Below, piece by piece: positions 1-5,922 of a stretch of DNA of 5,922 bases. How positions within the stretch are numbered: the first letter of the stretch is position 1; the number at the start of each line of letters is the position of its first letter. The translations under genes and the position numbers were made by a program. The stretch lies in NCBI GenBank assembly GCA_002367255.1, contig DFBD01000064.1, positions 1 through 5,922 of the forward strand, given 5' to 3'. The notes under the pieces are model-generated. The model saw only the letters and a list, made by a program, of their open reading frames with translations. It made no database searches and had not been told where the DNA came from. This DNA is from Rhodobacterales bacterium UBA3089 (GTDB lineage Bacteria > Pseudomonadota > Alphaproteobacteria > Rhodobacterales > Rhodobacteraceae).

Positions 1-2129
1 TTGGTTCCGAAATTACGATACCCTTCAATGCGTTGTGTGGATAACTTAAGGTCACGCCCCATCGCGGCCATTGCCGTCAGAGTAAAACGCACAGCATCAG
101 CGCCGTATTCGTCGATCAGTTCCAGCGGGTCCAGAACATTGCCCGTGGACTTGGACATCTTCTTGCCCTTCTCATCGCGCACCAGCGCGTGAACATAGAC
201 GGTGTGGAACGGCACTTGGTCAACCACGGCAAGTTGCATCATCATCATGCGGGCGACCCAGAAGAAGATAATATCAAAGCCGGTGATTAGCACGTCGGTC
301 GGGAAATATTTTTGCAGTTCTTCCGTATTTTCAGGCCATCCGAGCGTGCCGATTGGCCAAAGACCGGAGGAGAACCATGTGTCTAGGACGTCGGGATCGC
401 GGTAAAGTGCAACCTCAAATTTCCCGCCGCGAATATCCTCTATTGGACGAGCCGGATTTCCTCGGTCTTCTCCAACGTCTGCACCCACGACAATACCATC
501 CTTCAACTGTTCATAGTCACTAAAGACAATGTTCACACCTTCAGGTTTTTCCTCACGATAGTATTCTTCAGCAAGCATTTTAGCCTCATTTTCTGAAGCT
601 GCACAAAATGCCTTAGAGTTTTTCGCATTAGCATTGTTTTCGTGTACTTTCTCAGGCCCATACCAAACCGGAATCTGATGCCCCCACCAGAGCTGCCGCG
701 ATATACACCACGGCTCGATATTTTCCAGCCAATGGAAATAAACCTTCTGATCCTGCTCCGGCAAAATCTTCGTCTCGCCCGAACGCACAGCATCAATCGC
801 GGGCTGCACGATTTGTGCGGTATCGACGAACCACTGGTCCGTCAGCATCGGCTCGATCACGACCTTTGATCTGTCGCCAAACGGCTGCATGATTTTCTTG
901 TTTTCAACATAAGCAACCATCGGTTCAACGCTGGCCATATTTTCGTCAGGGTTGGGGATCATAACCGCCAGCCCCTCGGCTGTGATGTCGTTCACAACCG
1001 CTTTACGCGCATCAAACCGATCTAGGCCACGATACTCGTCCGGCACAAGGTTCATGCCGGAAATTTTCGCCACGTCAAAATCTTCTTCACCTTTCGCGAT
1101 CCGCTGCGCGATAACGGCGACCTCATCGTATGGCCGACCATCCGCCCGCATCGCACCTTTGGTATCCATCAGGTTATACATCGGGATATTGCCGCGTTTG
1201 GCGACCTGATAGTCGTTAAAATCATGCGCCCCGGTAATTTTCACCGCACCCGAGCCAAAATCCGGATCAGGATATTCGTCGATAATAATCGGAATCATGC
1301 GGCGATGTTCTTTCGGCCCTACCGGAATTTCACACAGCTTGCCAACGATCGGCGCGTAGCGTTCGTCGCTTGGATGCACCGCAACCGCCCCATCGCCCAG
1401 CATGGTCTCGGGCCGCGTTGTAGCAATCGAAATATAGTCCCGCGTTTCGCGCAGGGTAACGGTTCCGTCTTCGTCTTTCTCAACGTATTCGTAGGTTTCA
1501 CCATCTGCCAGCGGGTACTTGAAGTGCCACATATGGCCGTCGACCTCGATGTTCTCCACCTCAAGATCGGAGATCGCGGTTTCGAACTTCGGGTCCCAGT
1601 TTACCAGACGATTACCTTTATAAATCAAGCCCTTGTTGTACATATCAACAAAGACCTTCAGCACTGCGTCATGGAACCCTTCGTCCATAGTGAAACGGTT
1701 CCGAGACCAATCGCAAGATGCACCCAGACGTTTAAGCTGGTTAACAATCGTACCCCCGGATTCCTCTTTCCATTCCCAGACTTTCTCCAAAAACTTCTCG
1801 CGGCCCAGCTCTTTGCGGCCCTCGTTGCCCTGCTCGGCCAGTTGACGTTCCACGACCATCTGCGTGGCGATCCCCGCGTGGTCCTGCCCCGGTTGCCAAA
1901 GCGTATCGAAGCCGCGCATCCGGTGCCAGCGGACCAGTATATCCTGCAAGGTGTTATTAAACGCGTGCCCCATGTGCAAAACGCCCGTCACGTTGGGCGG
2001 CGGGATCATGATGCTGAAAGTTTCCTCGCGCGACGCGTTTGCGCCCGCTTTAAAGGCGTCTATCGCCTCCCATTTGGCGAAAATCGCGGCCTCGGAGGCG
2101 GCGGCATCAAAGGTTTTTTCCATAGGCAT
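1..2129 (-). CDS. valS: Valine--tRNA ligase (valyl-tRNA synthetase), N-terminal 709 codons, C-terminus outside window
   Basis: Cytoplasmic class I aminoacyl-tRNA synthetase that charges tRNA-Val and edits mischarged threonine. I translated the minus strand codon by codon; the parts I checked have no stop or frameshift down to position 3. The protein begins [12 protein letters not shown]. The ATP-binding HIGH motif is HMGH at residues 52-55, after [19 protein letters not shown] of the editing domain is near residues 237-246, followed by [26 protein letters not shown] and DVLDTWFSS (from residue 580) flank the second half of the Rossmann fold. KMSKS is at residues 657-661 (plus positions 147-161). 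The anticodon-binding domain and C-terminal coiled coil are cut off; the E. coli enzyme has 951 residues. The start at 2129 is chosen over the in-frame ATG two codons later because AGGA lies 8 bases upstream of it. The segment between WYGPE (to about 493) and DVLDTWFSS is much longer than in E. coli and AT-rich. Identification is certain; the start is very likely. Confidence 0.97.
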   Translation of the reverse strand, partial: MPMEKTFDAAASEAAIFAKWEAIDAFKAGANASREETFSIMIPPPNVTGVLHMGHAFNNTLQDILVRWHRMRGFDTLWQPGQDHAGIATQMVVERQLAEQGNEGRKELGREKFLEKVWEWKEESGGTIVNQLKRLGASCDWSRNRFTMDEGFHDAVLKVFVDMYNKGLIYKGNRLVNWDPKFETAISDLEVENIEVDGHMWHFKYPLADGETYEYVEKDEDGTVTLRETRDYISIATTRPETMLGDGAVAVHPSDERYAPIVGKLCEIPVGPKEHRRMIPIIIDEYPDPDFGSGAVKITGAHDFNDYQVAKRGNIPMYNLMDTKGAMRADGRPYDEVAVIAQRIAKGEEDFDVAKISGMNLVPDEYRGLDRFDARKAVVNDITAEGLAVMIPNPDENMASVEPMVAYVENKKIMQPFGDRSKVVIEPMLTDQWFVDTAQIVQPAIDAVRSGETKILPEQDQKVYFHWLENIEPWCISRQLWWGHQIPVWYGPEKVHENNANAKNSKAFCAASENEAKMLAEEYYREEKPEGVNIVFSDYEQLKDGIVVGADVGEDRGNPARPIEDIRGGKFEVALYRDPDVLDTWFSSGLWPIGTLGWPENTEELQKYFPTDVLITGFDIIFFWVARMMMMQLAVVDQVPFHTVYVHALVRDEKGKKMSKSTGNVLDPLELIDEYGADAVRFTLTAMAAMGRDLKLSTQRIEGYRNFGT

Positions 2130-2137
2130 CGAGCGGT

Positions 2138-2141
2138 TCCT
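2138..2141 (-). promoter_or_regulatory. Ribosome binding site of valS
   Basis: On the minus strand AGGA lies 8 bases before the ATG at 2127-2129 and 14 bases before the second in-frame ATG at 2121-2123. The spacing favours the first ATG. No convincing -10/-35 pair is visible just upstream, so the valS promoter is unassigned and could lie further upstream, before or inside the small reading frame at 2192-2419. Confidence 0.55.
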
Positions 2142-2191
2142 GTCATTCGTTTCACGACTACATACATGGGCTTTAGGCCAAGGAAAACCCC

Positions 2192-2419
2192 TCAGATGGC
2201 GCGATCTATCTTGGTGGATAGGTGGATTAAGGATTCCGAGCTTTGCACACCCTTGATTGCCCCGATTTCATCCAGCACCACATAATGACGTTCCGTGTTC
2301 GGCGCGCCAAGTTGCAAGCCCAATCGAAACGGTTCATTGACGGATTTAACGGGTTGGTAAAACGATAACAAACGAATTTCCCAACCGTCCCGCTCTTGTA
2401 TGCGAACCGGGCCGCGCAT
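2192..2419 (-). CDS. Possible small hypothetical protein or gene remnant, 75 residues, upstream of valS
   Basis: Not a protein I recognise. The frame reads from ATG at 2417-2419 to TGA at 2192-2194, 62 bases before valS on the same strand. It has a plausible soluble alpha/beta composition: charged residues are spread evenly, with stretches such as [15 protein letters not shown] and [15 protein letters not shown], and no signal peptide or membrane segment. Codon choice resembles that of the neighbouring genes. Points against it are the lack of a Shine-Dalgarno sequence before the ATG and an in-frame stop only two codons upstream of it (TAA at 2426-2428), so the first strand of the sequence may be missing. 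A second open frame on the same strand (about 2346-2600) overlaps its start and reads LYVTVEIGRHTFDV and VLEGDVIVAAM. The two together could be a frameshifted remnant of one gene, but this is inference. Chance reading frame remains possible. Confidence 0.35.
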   Translation of the reverse strand: MRGPVRIQERDGWEIRLLSFYQPVKSVNEPFRLGLQLGAPNTERHYVVLDEIGAIKGVQSSESLIHLSTKIDRAI

Positions 2420-2580
2420 CGCGCATTAAAAGTATTAACGGCAACGGCAACATTGCGGCGACGATTACATCGCCTTCCAGAACACGGGTACTTACGTCAA
2501 AGGTGTGACGACCGATTTCAACGGTTACGTACAACTTGAAACCGTGACCGTACTTTCGCTTTGACCTATTGTATCGAGAC

Positions 2581-2609
2581 TTGAAACGAAACATCCTCAA
2601 ATATAGAAT
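2581..2609 (+). promoter_or_regulatory. Candidate sigma-70-type promoter of the VOC gene
   Basis: TTGAAA at 2581-2586 (five of six matches to the -35 consensus) is followed after 17 bases by TAGAAT at 2604-2609 (five of six matches to the -10 consensus). Transcription would start near 2616, giving a leader of about 50 bases before the ATG at 2668. The fit in sequence, spacing and position is good, but there is no experimental support. Confidence 0.5.
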
Positions 2610-2656
2610 TGTATCTGATGCAAACGTCCTTATTATAGCCCCGTAACCAAATAACC

Positions 2657-2660
2657 AGGG
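2657..2660 (+). promoter_or_regulatory. Ribosome binding site of the VOC gene
   Basis: AGGG lies 7 bases before the ATG at 2668 and supports that start. Confidence 0.5.
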
Positions 2661-2667
2661 CCGAATA

Positions 2668-3204
2668 ATGAGTTTCCTTCAAGTTCAAGGCATCCATCAC
2701 ATCACACTGAACGGGGCCGACCGGCAGACCAGCATCGACTTCTGGCAAGGCATTTTGGGTATGGCGCTTATATTCGAACAACCCAATCTTGATGATACCA
2801 GTATTAACCACCTCTATTTTGACTGTGGTGACGGCCGCACTATTACCGTCTTTACCGACGAGGCGCGAAAACCGGTTAAACAACCTTTGCCACAACCCGA
2901 AGGCTCGATACACCACATTGCGCTCTGGGTTGGTCAAGCGACCATAAACACCGCCAAAGACCGCTTGAAAGCCGCCGGAATTTCCAGCACCGGTATCAAG
3001 GATCGTGGTTTTATGGATTCGCTATACTTCCGTGACCCCCTCGGTTTGCTGGTCGAATTAGCAAGCTATAAATTCACGCCCCCACTGGGGTACACCCACG
3101 CCCAGGTCCTTACCCGTGCGCACGAAATCAGCCAAGCTCGCAGAACCGTGGCGATCGAGGAAAGCGATATAGCCGACGCCCTTCTTGCCCTCACAGCCCA
3201 GTAA
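2668..3204 (+). CDS. VOC family protein (glyoxalase/bleomycin resistance/extradiol dioxygenase fold), substrate unknown
   Basis: A 178-residue soluble protein built of two vicinal-oxygen-chelate modules. Module 1 opens with GIHHITLNG (His10/His11) and continues through FWQGILGM and HLYFDCGDG. Module 2 opens with SIHHIALWVG (His82/His83) and ends in LYFRDPLGLLVELAS, where Glu130 is the usual last metal ligand. The His, His, Glu pattern suggests a working mononuclear metal site. After the fold comes a tail (about 134-178) with FTPPLGYTHAQVL, then a likely helix and an acidic end (IEESDIADALLAL); I recall similar tails in VOC proteins annotated as ring-cleavage dioxygenase-like. Members of this superfamily isomerise, cleave rings or bind drugs, so the fold does not fix the reaction. 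The gene has its own promoter candidate and ribosome binding site and is followed by cobQ 147 bases later on the same strand. Nothing ties it to B12 synthesis. Family call is firm, function open. Confidence 0.9.
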   Translation: MSFLQVQGIHHITLNGADRQTSIDFWQGILGMALIFEQPNLDDTSINHLYFDCGDGRTITVFTDEARKPVKQPLPQPEGSIHHIALWVGQATINTAKDRLKAAGISSTGIKDRGFMDSLYFRDPLGLLVELASYKFTPPLGYTHAQVLTRAHEISQARRTVAIEESDIADALLALTAQ

Positions 3205-3341
3205 CCCCATCTTGTATTCCCTACGCCGAAGCTCTGCGTTGACATCGATGGTGCAAACGGCCCTGACCTACTACCGCCCTAAAGCTGTCCGGAAACCTGA
3301 TTGCACACACCTTAGACACAGGCTAGCGTCGCCAGAAGAAC

Positions 3342-3346
3342 GGAGG
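3342..3346 (+). promoter_or_regulatory. Ribosome binding site that decides the TTG start of cobQ
   Basis: GGAGG lies 5 bases before TTG at 3352 and 20 bases before the first in-frame ATG (3367). The spacing selects the TTG. The 147-base gap after the VOC gene contains an exact TTGACA at 3239-3244, but no acceptable -10 box at 16-18 bases. TTGCAC (3301-3306) with TAGCGT (3324-3329) at 17 bases is a weak alternative. I see no B12-box-like cobalamin riboswitch. Confidence 0.65.
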
Positions 3347-3351
3347 CACGA

Positions 3352-4797
3352 TTGGGCAATTCATTAATGATTCAAGGTACTGGGTCCAACGTGGGTAAAT
3401 CCATGTTGGTGGCAGGCCTGTGCCGCGCCCTGACCCGCCGTGGTTTACGCGTGCGGCCATTCAAGCCACAAAACATGTCGAACAACGCGGCTGTAACCAA
3501 AGACGGTGGCGAAATCGGCCGCGCCCAAGCCTTGCAGGCCCTCGCATGTGGCGTTCTCCCCTGCGTGGACATGAACCCCGTTTTGCTAAAACCCGAAACC
3601 GAGGTTGGATCCCAGGTCATCGTACAAGGTAAACGCCTAACCACCGTCGCTGCACGCGAATACGCGGCCCTGAAACCAAGCCTGATGCCAGCCGTTCTTG
3701 AAAGTTTCGAGCGCCTGAAAGCCGACGCCGACATCGTTCTGGTAGAGGGCGCAGGCTCCCCCGCCGAAATTAATCTGCGCGCGGGCGATATCGCCAACAT
3801 GGGCTTTGCAGATGCCGCGCGTGTGCCGGTAATTCTGGCAGGTGACATTGACCGCGGTGGCGTCATCGCGCAACTCGTCGGTTCACATGCCGTCCTGCCG
3901 GACAGTGACCGCGCCCTTATAAAAGGGTTTCTGGTAAACAAATTCCGTGGTGACCCTACCCTGTTTGATGATGGATTACGCGAAATCCATACCCGCACCC
4001 GCTGGCAAAATTTCGGCGTCGCCCCGTGGTTTACACAGGCCAACCGCCTGCCTGCCGAAGATGCATTAGACATCAAAAGTGCCGGCAGCGGCCCGCTAAA
4101 AATCGCGGTACTGATGCTGTCCCGTATCGCCAATTTCGACGATTTCGACCCACTAAAACTGGAACCCTCCGTCACGCTAACGATGGTCAAAGCAGGGGAG
4201 CCCATCCCCGGCGACACTTCCCTCGTTATCATTCCGGGCACCAAATCCACCATCGGGGACCTTGGCTTCTTGCGCCAACAAGGCTGGGACATCGACCTGC
4301 AAGCCCACCTGCGTCGCGGCGGTCACGTGCTTGGAATTTGCGGTGGCTATCAGATGCTGGGCCAAACCATCGCCGACCCCGAAGGGATCGAGGGCGCGCC
4401 GAGCAAGATAAACGGCCTTGGTCTGCTGGATGTGCATACCGTTATGACCCCCGAAAAACACCTTGTCCAAGTGACCGGGGTTGACCCTGCCAGCGGCACA
4501 TCTGTGACCGGTTACGAAATTCATATCGGCAACACCACGGGTACGGATTGCACGCAACCAATGCTGGAGATCGACAACAAGCCCGAAGGCGCGCAAAGCG
4601 GGCTGGTTTCCGGTTGCTATATCCACGGCCTATTCGTCAGCGACCCTTACCGCGCGGCGTTTCTCAACACTTTCGGGGCCGCATCCAGCGTAACCTATTC
4701 CAGCGAAATCGAAACCGTTCTGGATAATCTAGCCGACCATCTAGAAAAATATCTGGATGTCGAAGGCATGATCGCCCTCGCCCGTAAAGGGCTTTAA
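3352..4797 (+). CDS. cobQ: Adenosylcobyric acid synthase (cobyric acid synthase, glutamine-hydrolysing)
   Basis: Cytoplasmic enzyme of cobalamin synthesis that amidates the b, d, e and g side-chain carboxylates of adenosylcobyrinic acid a,c-diamide, using ATP and glutamine. The protein has 481 residues, the usual length of the family. The N-terminal dethiobiotin-synthetase-like ATPase domain starts with [10 protein letters not shown] (residues 8-17, P-loop type), then [24 protein letters not shown] and [15 protein letters not shown] is at about 131-137. The C-terminal class I glutamine amidotransferase domain carries the nucleophile Cys330 in [10 protein letters not shown] and His425 in YIHGLF. 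All key residues seen are intact. The TTG start is supported by GGAGG 5 bases upstream and by the position of the P-loop, which would lie only 2 residues from the next ATG. No other cobalamin gene is visible on either side, so it may be separated from the main cob cluster. Its TAA overlaps the stop of the convergent reductase gene. Confidence 0.97.
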   Translation: MGNSLMIQGTGSNVGKSMLVAGLCRALTRRGLRVRPFKPQNMSNNAAVTKDGGEIGRAQALQALACGVLPCVDMNPVLLKPETEVGSQVIVQGKRLTTVAAREYAALKPSLMPAVLESFERLKADADIVLVEGAGSPAEINLRAGDIANMGFADAARVPVILAGDIDRGGVIAQLVGSHAVLPDSDRALIKGFLVNKFRGDPTLFDDGLREIHTRTRWQNFGVAPWFTQANRLPAEDALDIKSAGSGPLKIAVLMLSRIANFDDFDPLKLEPSVTLTMVKAGEPIPGDTSLVIIPGTKSTIGDLGFLRQQGWDIDLQAHLRRGGHVLGICGGYQMLGQTIADPEGIEGAPSKINGLGLLDVHTVMTPEKHLVQVTGVDPASGTSVTGYEIHIGNTTGTDCTQPMLEIDNKPEGAQSGLVSGCYIHGLFVSDPYRAAFLNTFGAASSVTYSSEIETVLDNLADHLEKYLDVEGMIALARKGL

Positions 4798-5729
4798 TAC
4801 CCAGCCGCCCGATCAACCGTATACAAAAACGGCTCCTCTGCTTCACCTCGGCGGATGTTCTCGGCTATCGTGCGCGAGGCACTCGAAGGTCGCGTTTCCG
4901 ACGCGATATGTGGCGTCACAGTAACCTGTGGGTGTGCCCAAAACGGATGCTCGGCAGGCAAGGGTTCCACCCGGAAAACATCCAGCGTGGCATGTGCAAC
5001 TTTACCGGAATCCAGCGCATCCAGCAAAGCGTCATCGTCAATCAACGTCCCGCGCCCCGGATTAATAATAAACGCCCCGTCGGGCAAAAGCTCCAACATT
5101 TCTGCGTTCAAAACATCCCGCGTTTCCGCCGTATCGGGCAACAGCAACACGATAATCTGGCTTTTCGCTAACATTTCCCGCAGGCCATCCGCCCCCGCGA
5201 ATGTCTCAATCCCCTCAACCGACTTCAAACTTCGGCTCCAGCCCATAACCTCAAAACCCACCCCCGAAGCTGCCTTCGCACAGTCCAGTCCCAGCTCTCC
5301 TAGCCCCAGAAACCCGACCCCCCGGTCCCGCGCCAGCGGCGGCACAACATCGTTACGCCACACCCCATCCTGCCCAAGAATATGCGCATCCATCCCAAGG
5401 TGATGCCGCAGGATATGCCCCGTGACCCATTCCACCATGCCCTCGGACAAACCCTCGTCCACCATCCGGCACAATGGCACTTTGATGCTGGTATTCCCCT
5501 CGATCTTCTCGACACCGGCCCAAAGGCTAAGCACGGCTTTCAAATTCACGAATGGGCTGAAATCACTAACCGGACCCGAGGGCGCATAGATCACATAATC
5601 CACCGCCTCGGGCGTATCTGTACTGCGGATCAGGTTAACCTCCAGCCCCTTTTCAGCAAATGCCTTATGCAACGGGGCCTCGTATCGTGCCCAGTTTTCA
5701 GCACGGTCAGCAAACAAAGCAGTAATCAT
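4794..5729 (-). CDS. ghrA: Glyoxylate/hydroxypyruvate reductase A-type D-2-hydroxyacid dehydrogenase
   Basis: A 311-residue soluble NAD(P)H-dependent reductase, close to the 312 residues of E. coli GhrA. It likely reduces glyoxylate to glycolate and hydroxypyruvate to D-glycerate. The catalytic domain is split around a central Rossmann domain. The dinucleotide-binding motif is GLGELG at residues 142-147. GWSRSLK (163-169) follows the second strand of that fold, and its Arg166 fits a preference for NADPH, as in GhrA. The catalytic triad is present: Arg226 in NPGRGTLID, Glu255 in VEPLP and His274 in TPHIAS, followed by the HPFW segment typical of the GhrA branch (261-264). The ATG at 5727-5729 is supported by GAGG 6 bases upstream. 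It lies 3 bases downstream of the rodA stop codon, so it is almost certainly cotranscribed with rodA. Enzyme class is secure; the natural substrate is inferred from the family. Confidence 0.9.
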   Translation of the reverse strand: MITALFADRAENWARYEAPLHKAFAEKGLEVNLIRSTDTPEAVDYVIYAPSGPVSDFSPFVNLKAVLSLWAGVEKIEGNTSIKVPLCRMVDEGLSEGMVEWVTGHILRHHLGMDAHILGQDGVWRNDVVPPLARDRGVGFLGLGELGLDCAKAASGVGFEVMGWSRSLKSVEGIETFAGADGLREMLAKSQIIVLLLPDTAETRDVLNAEMLELLPDGAFIINPGRGTLIDDDALLDALDSGKVAHATLDVFRVEPLPAEHPFWAHPQVTVTPHIASETRPSSASRTIAENIRRGEAEEPFLYTVDRAAGY

Positions 5730-5732
5730 ATT

Positions 5733-5922
5733 TTACCTCGGTCGATGGATATGAGCGGACTGGATCAGGCCAAACGCCCCCAGCAATACCAGCATAGCCG
5801 TCCCGCCGTAAGACACAAGCGGCAGCGGCACACCAACGACGGGCACAAGACCCATTACCATCGCCATGTTCACCGTGAAAAAGAAGAAAAACACCGCGCC
5901 CAAACCACCAGTCGCAAGGGCT
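5733..5922 (-). CDS. rodA: Rod shape-determining protein RodA (MrdB), C-terminal 62 codons, start outside window
   Basis: RodA is the SEDS-family peptidoglycan glycosyltransferase of the elongation complex in the inner membrane, working with PBP2 and MreB. The frame is open from the right edge and ends with TAA at 5733-5735. It reads GGLGAVFFFFFTVNMAMVMG, then the strongly conserved SEDS signature VPVVGVPLPLVSYGGTAM, then a last membrane segment (LVLLGAFGLIQSAHIHRPR) with a short basic tail. The signature separates RodA from FtsW in my judgement by its PVVGVPLPLVSYGG form and the very short C-terminal tail. The five consecutive phenylalanines lie in a membrane segment. The ghrA-type gene follows after 3 bases. 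In many alphaproteobacteria mrdA (PBP2) and mreBCD lie upstream of rodA, which here would be beyond the right edge. Confidence 0.93.
   Translation of the reverse strand, partial: ALATGGLGAVFFFFFTVNMAMVMGLVPVVGVPLPLVSYGGTAMLVLLGAFGLIQSAHIHRPR
5736..5739 (-). promoter_or_regulatory. Ribosome binding site of the ghrA-type gene, inside the end of rodA
   Basis: On the minus strand GAGG lies 6 bases before the reductase ATG. Its last three bases form the final sense codon of rodA, immediately before the rodA TAA (5733-5735). Ribosomes ending on rodA would therefore stop over this site, which suggests translational coupling. Confidence 0.65.

Larger units (their letters stand above)
2420..2667. other. 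Intergenic stretch without a secure gene
   Basis: Together with 2130-2191 and the doubtful frame at 2192-2419, this makes about 540 bases between the start of valS and the VOC gene, which are transcribed away from each other. The right end (2565-2667) is AT-rich and holds the promoter candidate and ribosome binding site for the VOC gene. The left part (2430-2564) is open in one frame on each strand for 40 or more codons, but neither frame has a good start with a ribosome binding site. I see no tRNA, clear terminator hairpin, riboswitch or repeat here beyond a short doubled ACGGCA near 2439. Confidence 0.5.

Noticed and set aside
240..248. Run of CAT repeats (ATCATCATC)
   Set aside because: It encodes consecutive Met residues in the ValS segment [10 protein letters not shown], a normal part of the class I synthetase core, not a regulatory repeat.
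1224..2285. Long plus-strand open frame of 353 codons
   Set aside because: It lies opposite the intact valS frame, which carries all synthetase motifs, and its translation shows no recognisable domain. It is a shadow of valS.
2439..2564. Plus-strand open stretch reading DDYIAFQNTGTYVKGV and DFNGYVQLETVTVLSL, with coding-like third positions
   Set aside because: It is open for about 41 codons between stops but has no ATG, GTG or TTG start with a ribosome binding site, and the opposite strand is equally open. It could be a remnant, but the evidence is too thin to call.
3239..3274. Exact TTGACA as a cobQ promoter
   Set aside because: At 16-18 bases downstream there is only CCTGAC-like sequence; the nearest TA-rich hexamer (TACTAC) is 24 bases away, outside the usual spacing.
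3372..4292. Long minus-strand open frame of 306 codons
   Set aside because: It is antisense to cobQ, is rich in Arg, Ser and Pro as expected of a shadow frame, and has no ribosome binding site or domain.
4780..4795. Possible bidirectional terminator hairpin GCCC-GTAAA-GGGC followed by TTT
   Set aside because: The stem has only 4 base pairs, the T run is three bases, and it is the natural end of the cobQ coding sequence; too weak to call.

Overview
The window reads as ordinary chromosomal housekeeping DNA from an alphaproteobacterium, most likely of the Rhodobacterales/roseobacter type. This rests on the style of the ValS and RodA sequences and on a GhrA-type reductase directly behind rodA. 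It is an inference from remembered family resemblance, not from a search. I see no rRNA, tRNA, CRISPR array, insertion sequence, phage gene or attachment site.

Layout. (1) Positions 1-2129, minus strand: the first 709 codons of valS (valyl-tRNA synthetase), open throughout and running off the left edge. (2) Positions 2130-2667: a stretch of about 540 bases without a secure gene. It holds a small minus-strand reading frame (2192-2419) that may be a short gene or a gene remnant, and a good promoter candidate for the next gene. (3) Positions 2668-3204, plus strand: a VOC (glyoxalase/extradiol dioxygenase fold) metalloprotein of unknown substrate. (4) Positions 3352-4797, plus strand: cobQ, adenosylcobyric acid synthase of the cobalamin pathway, starting at TTG. 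(5) Positions 4794-5729, minus strand: a GhrA-type glyoxylate/hydroxypyruvate reductase, convergent with cobQ; the two stop codons interlock on one TTAA. (6) Positions 5733-5922, minus strand: the last 62 codons of rodA, the cell-wall elongation SEDS protein. Its stop codon abuts the Shine-Dalgarno sequence of the reductase gene, so these two form a tight transcription unit.

The genes do not form one pathway: translation, an unassigned metalloenzyme, B12 synthesis, 2-oxoacid reduction and cell shape sit side by side. I found no convincing undescribed system. The points most worth checking are an AT-rich, expanded segment inside the valS catalytic domain, the small reading frame(s) between valS and the VOC gene, and the compact cobQ/ghrA/rodA junctions.
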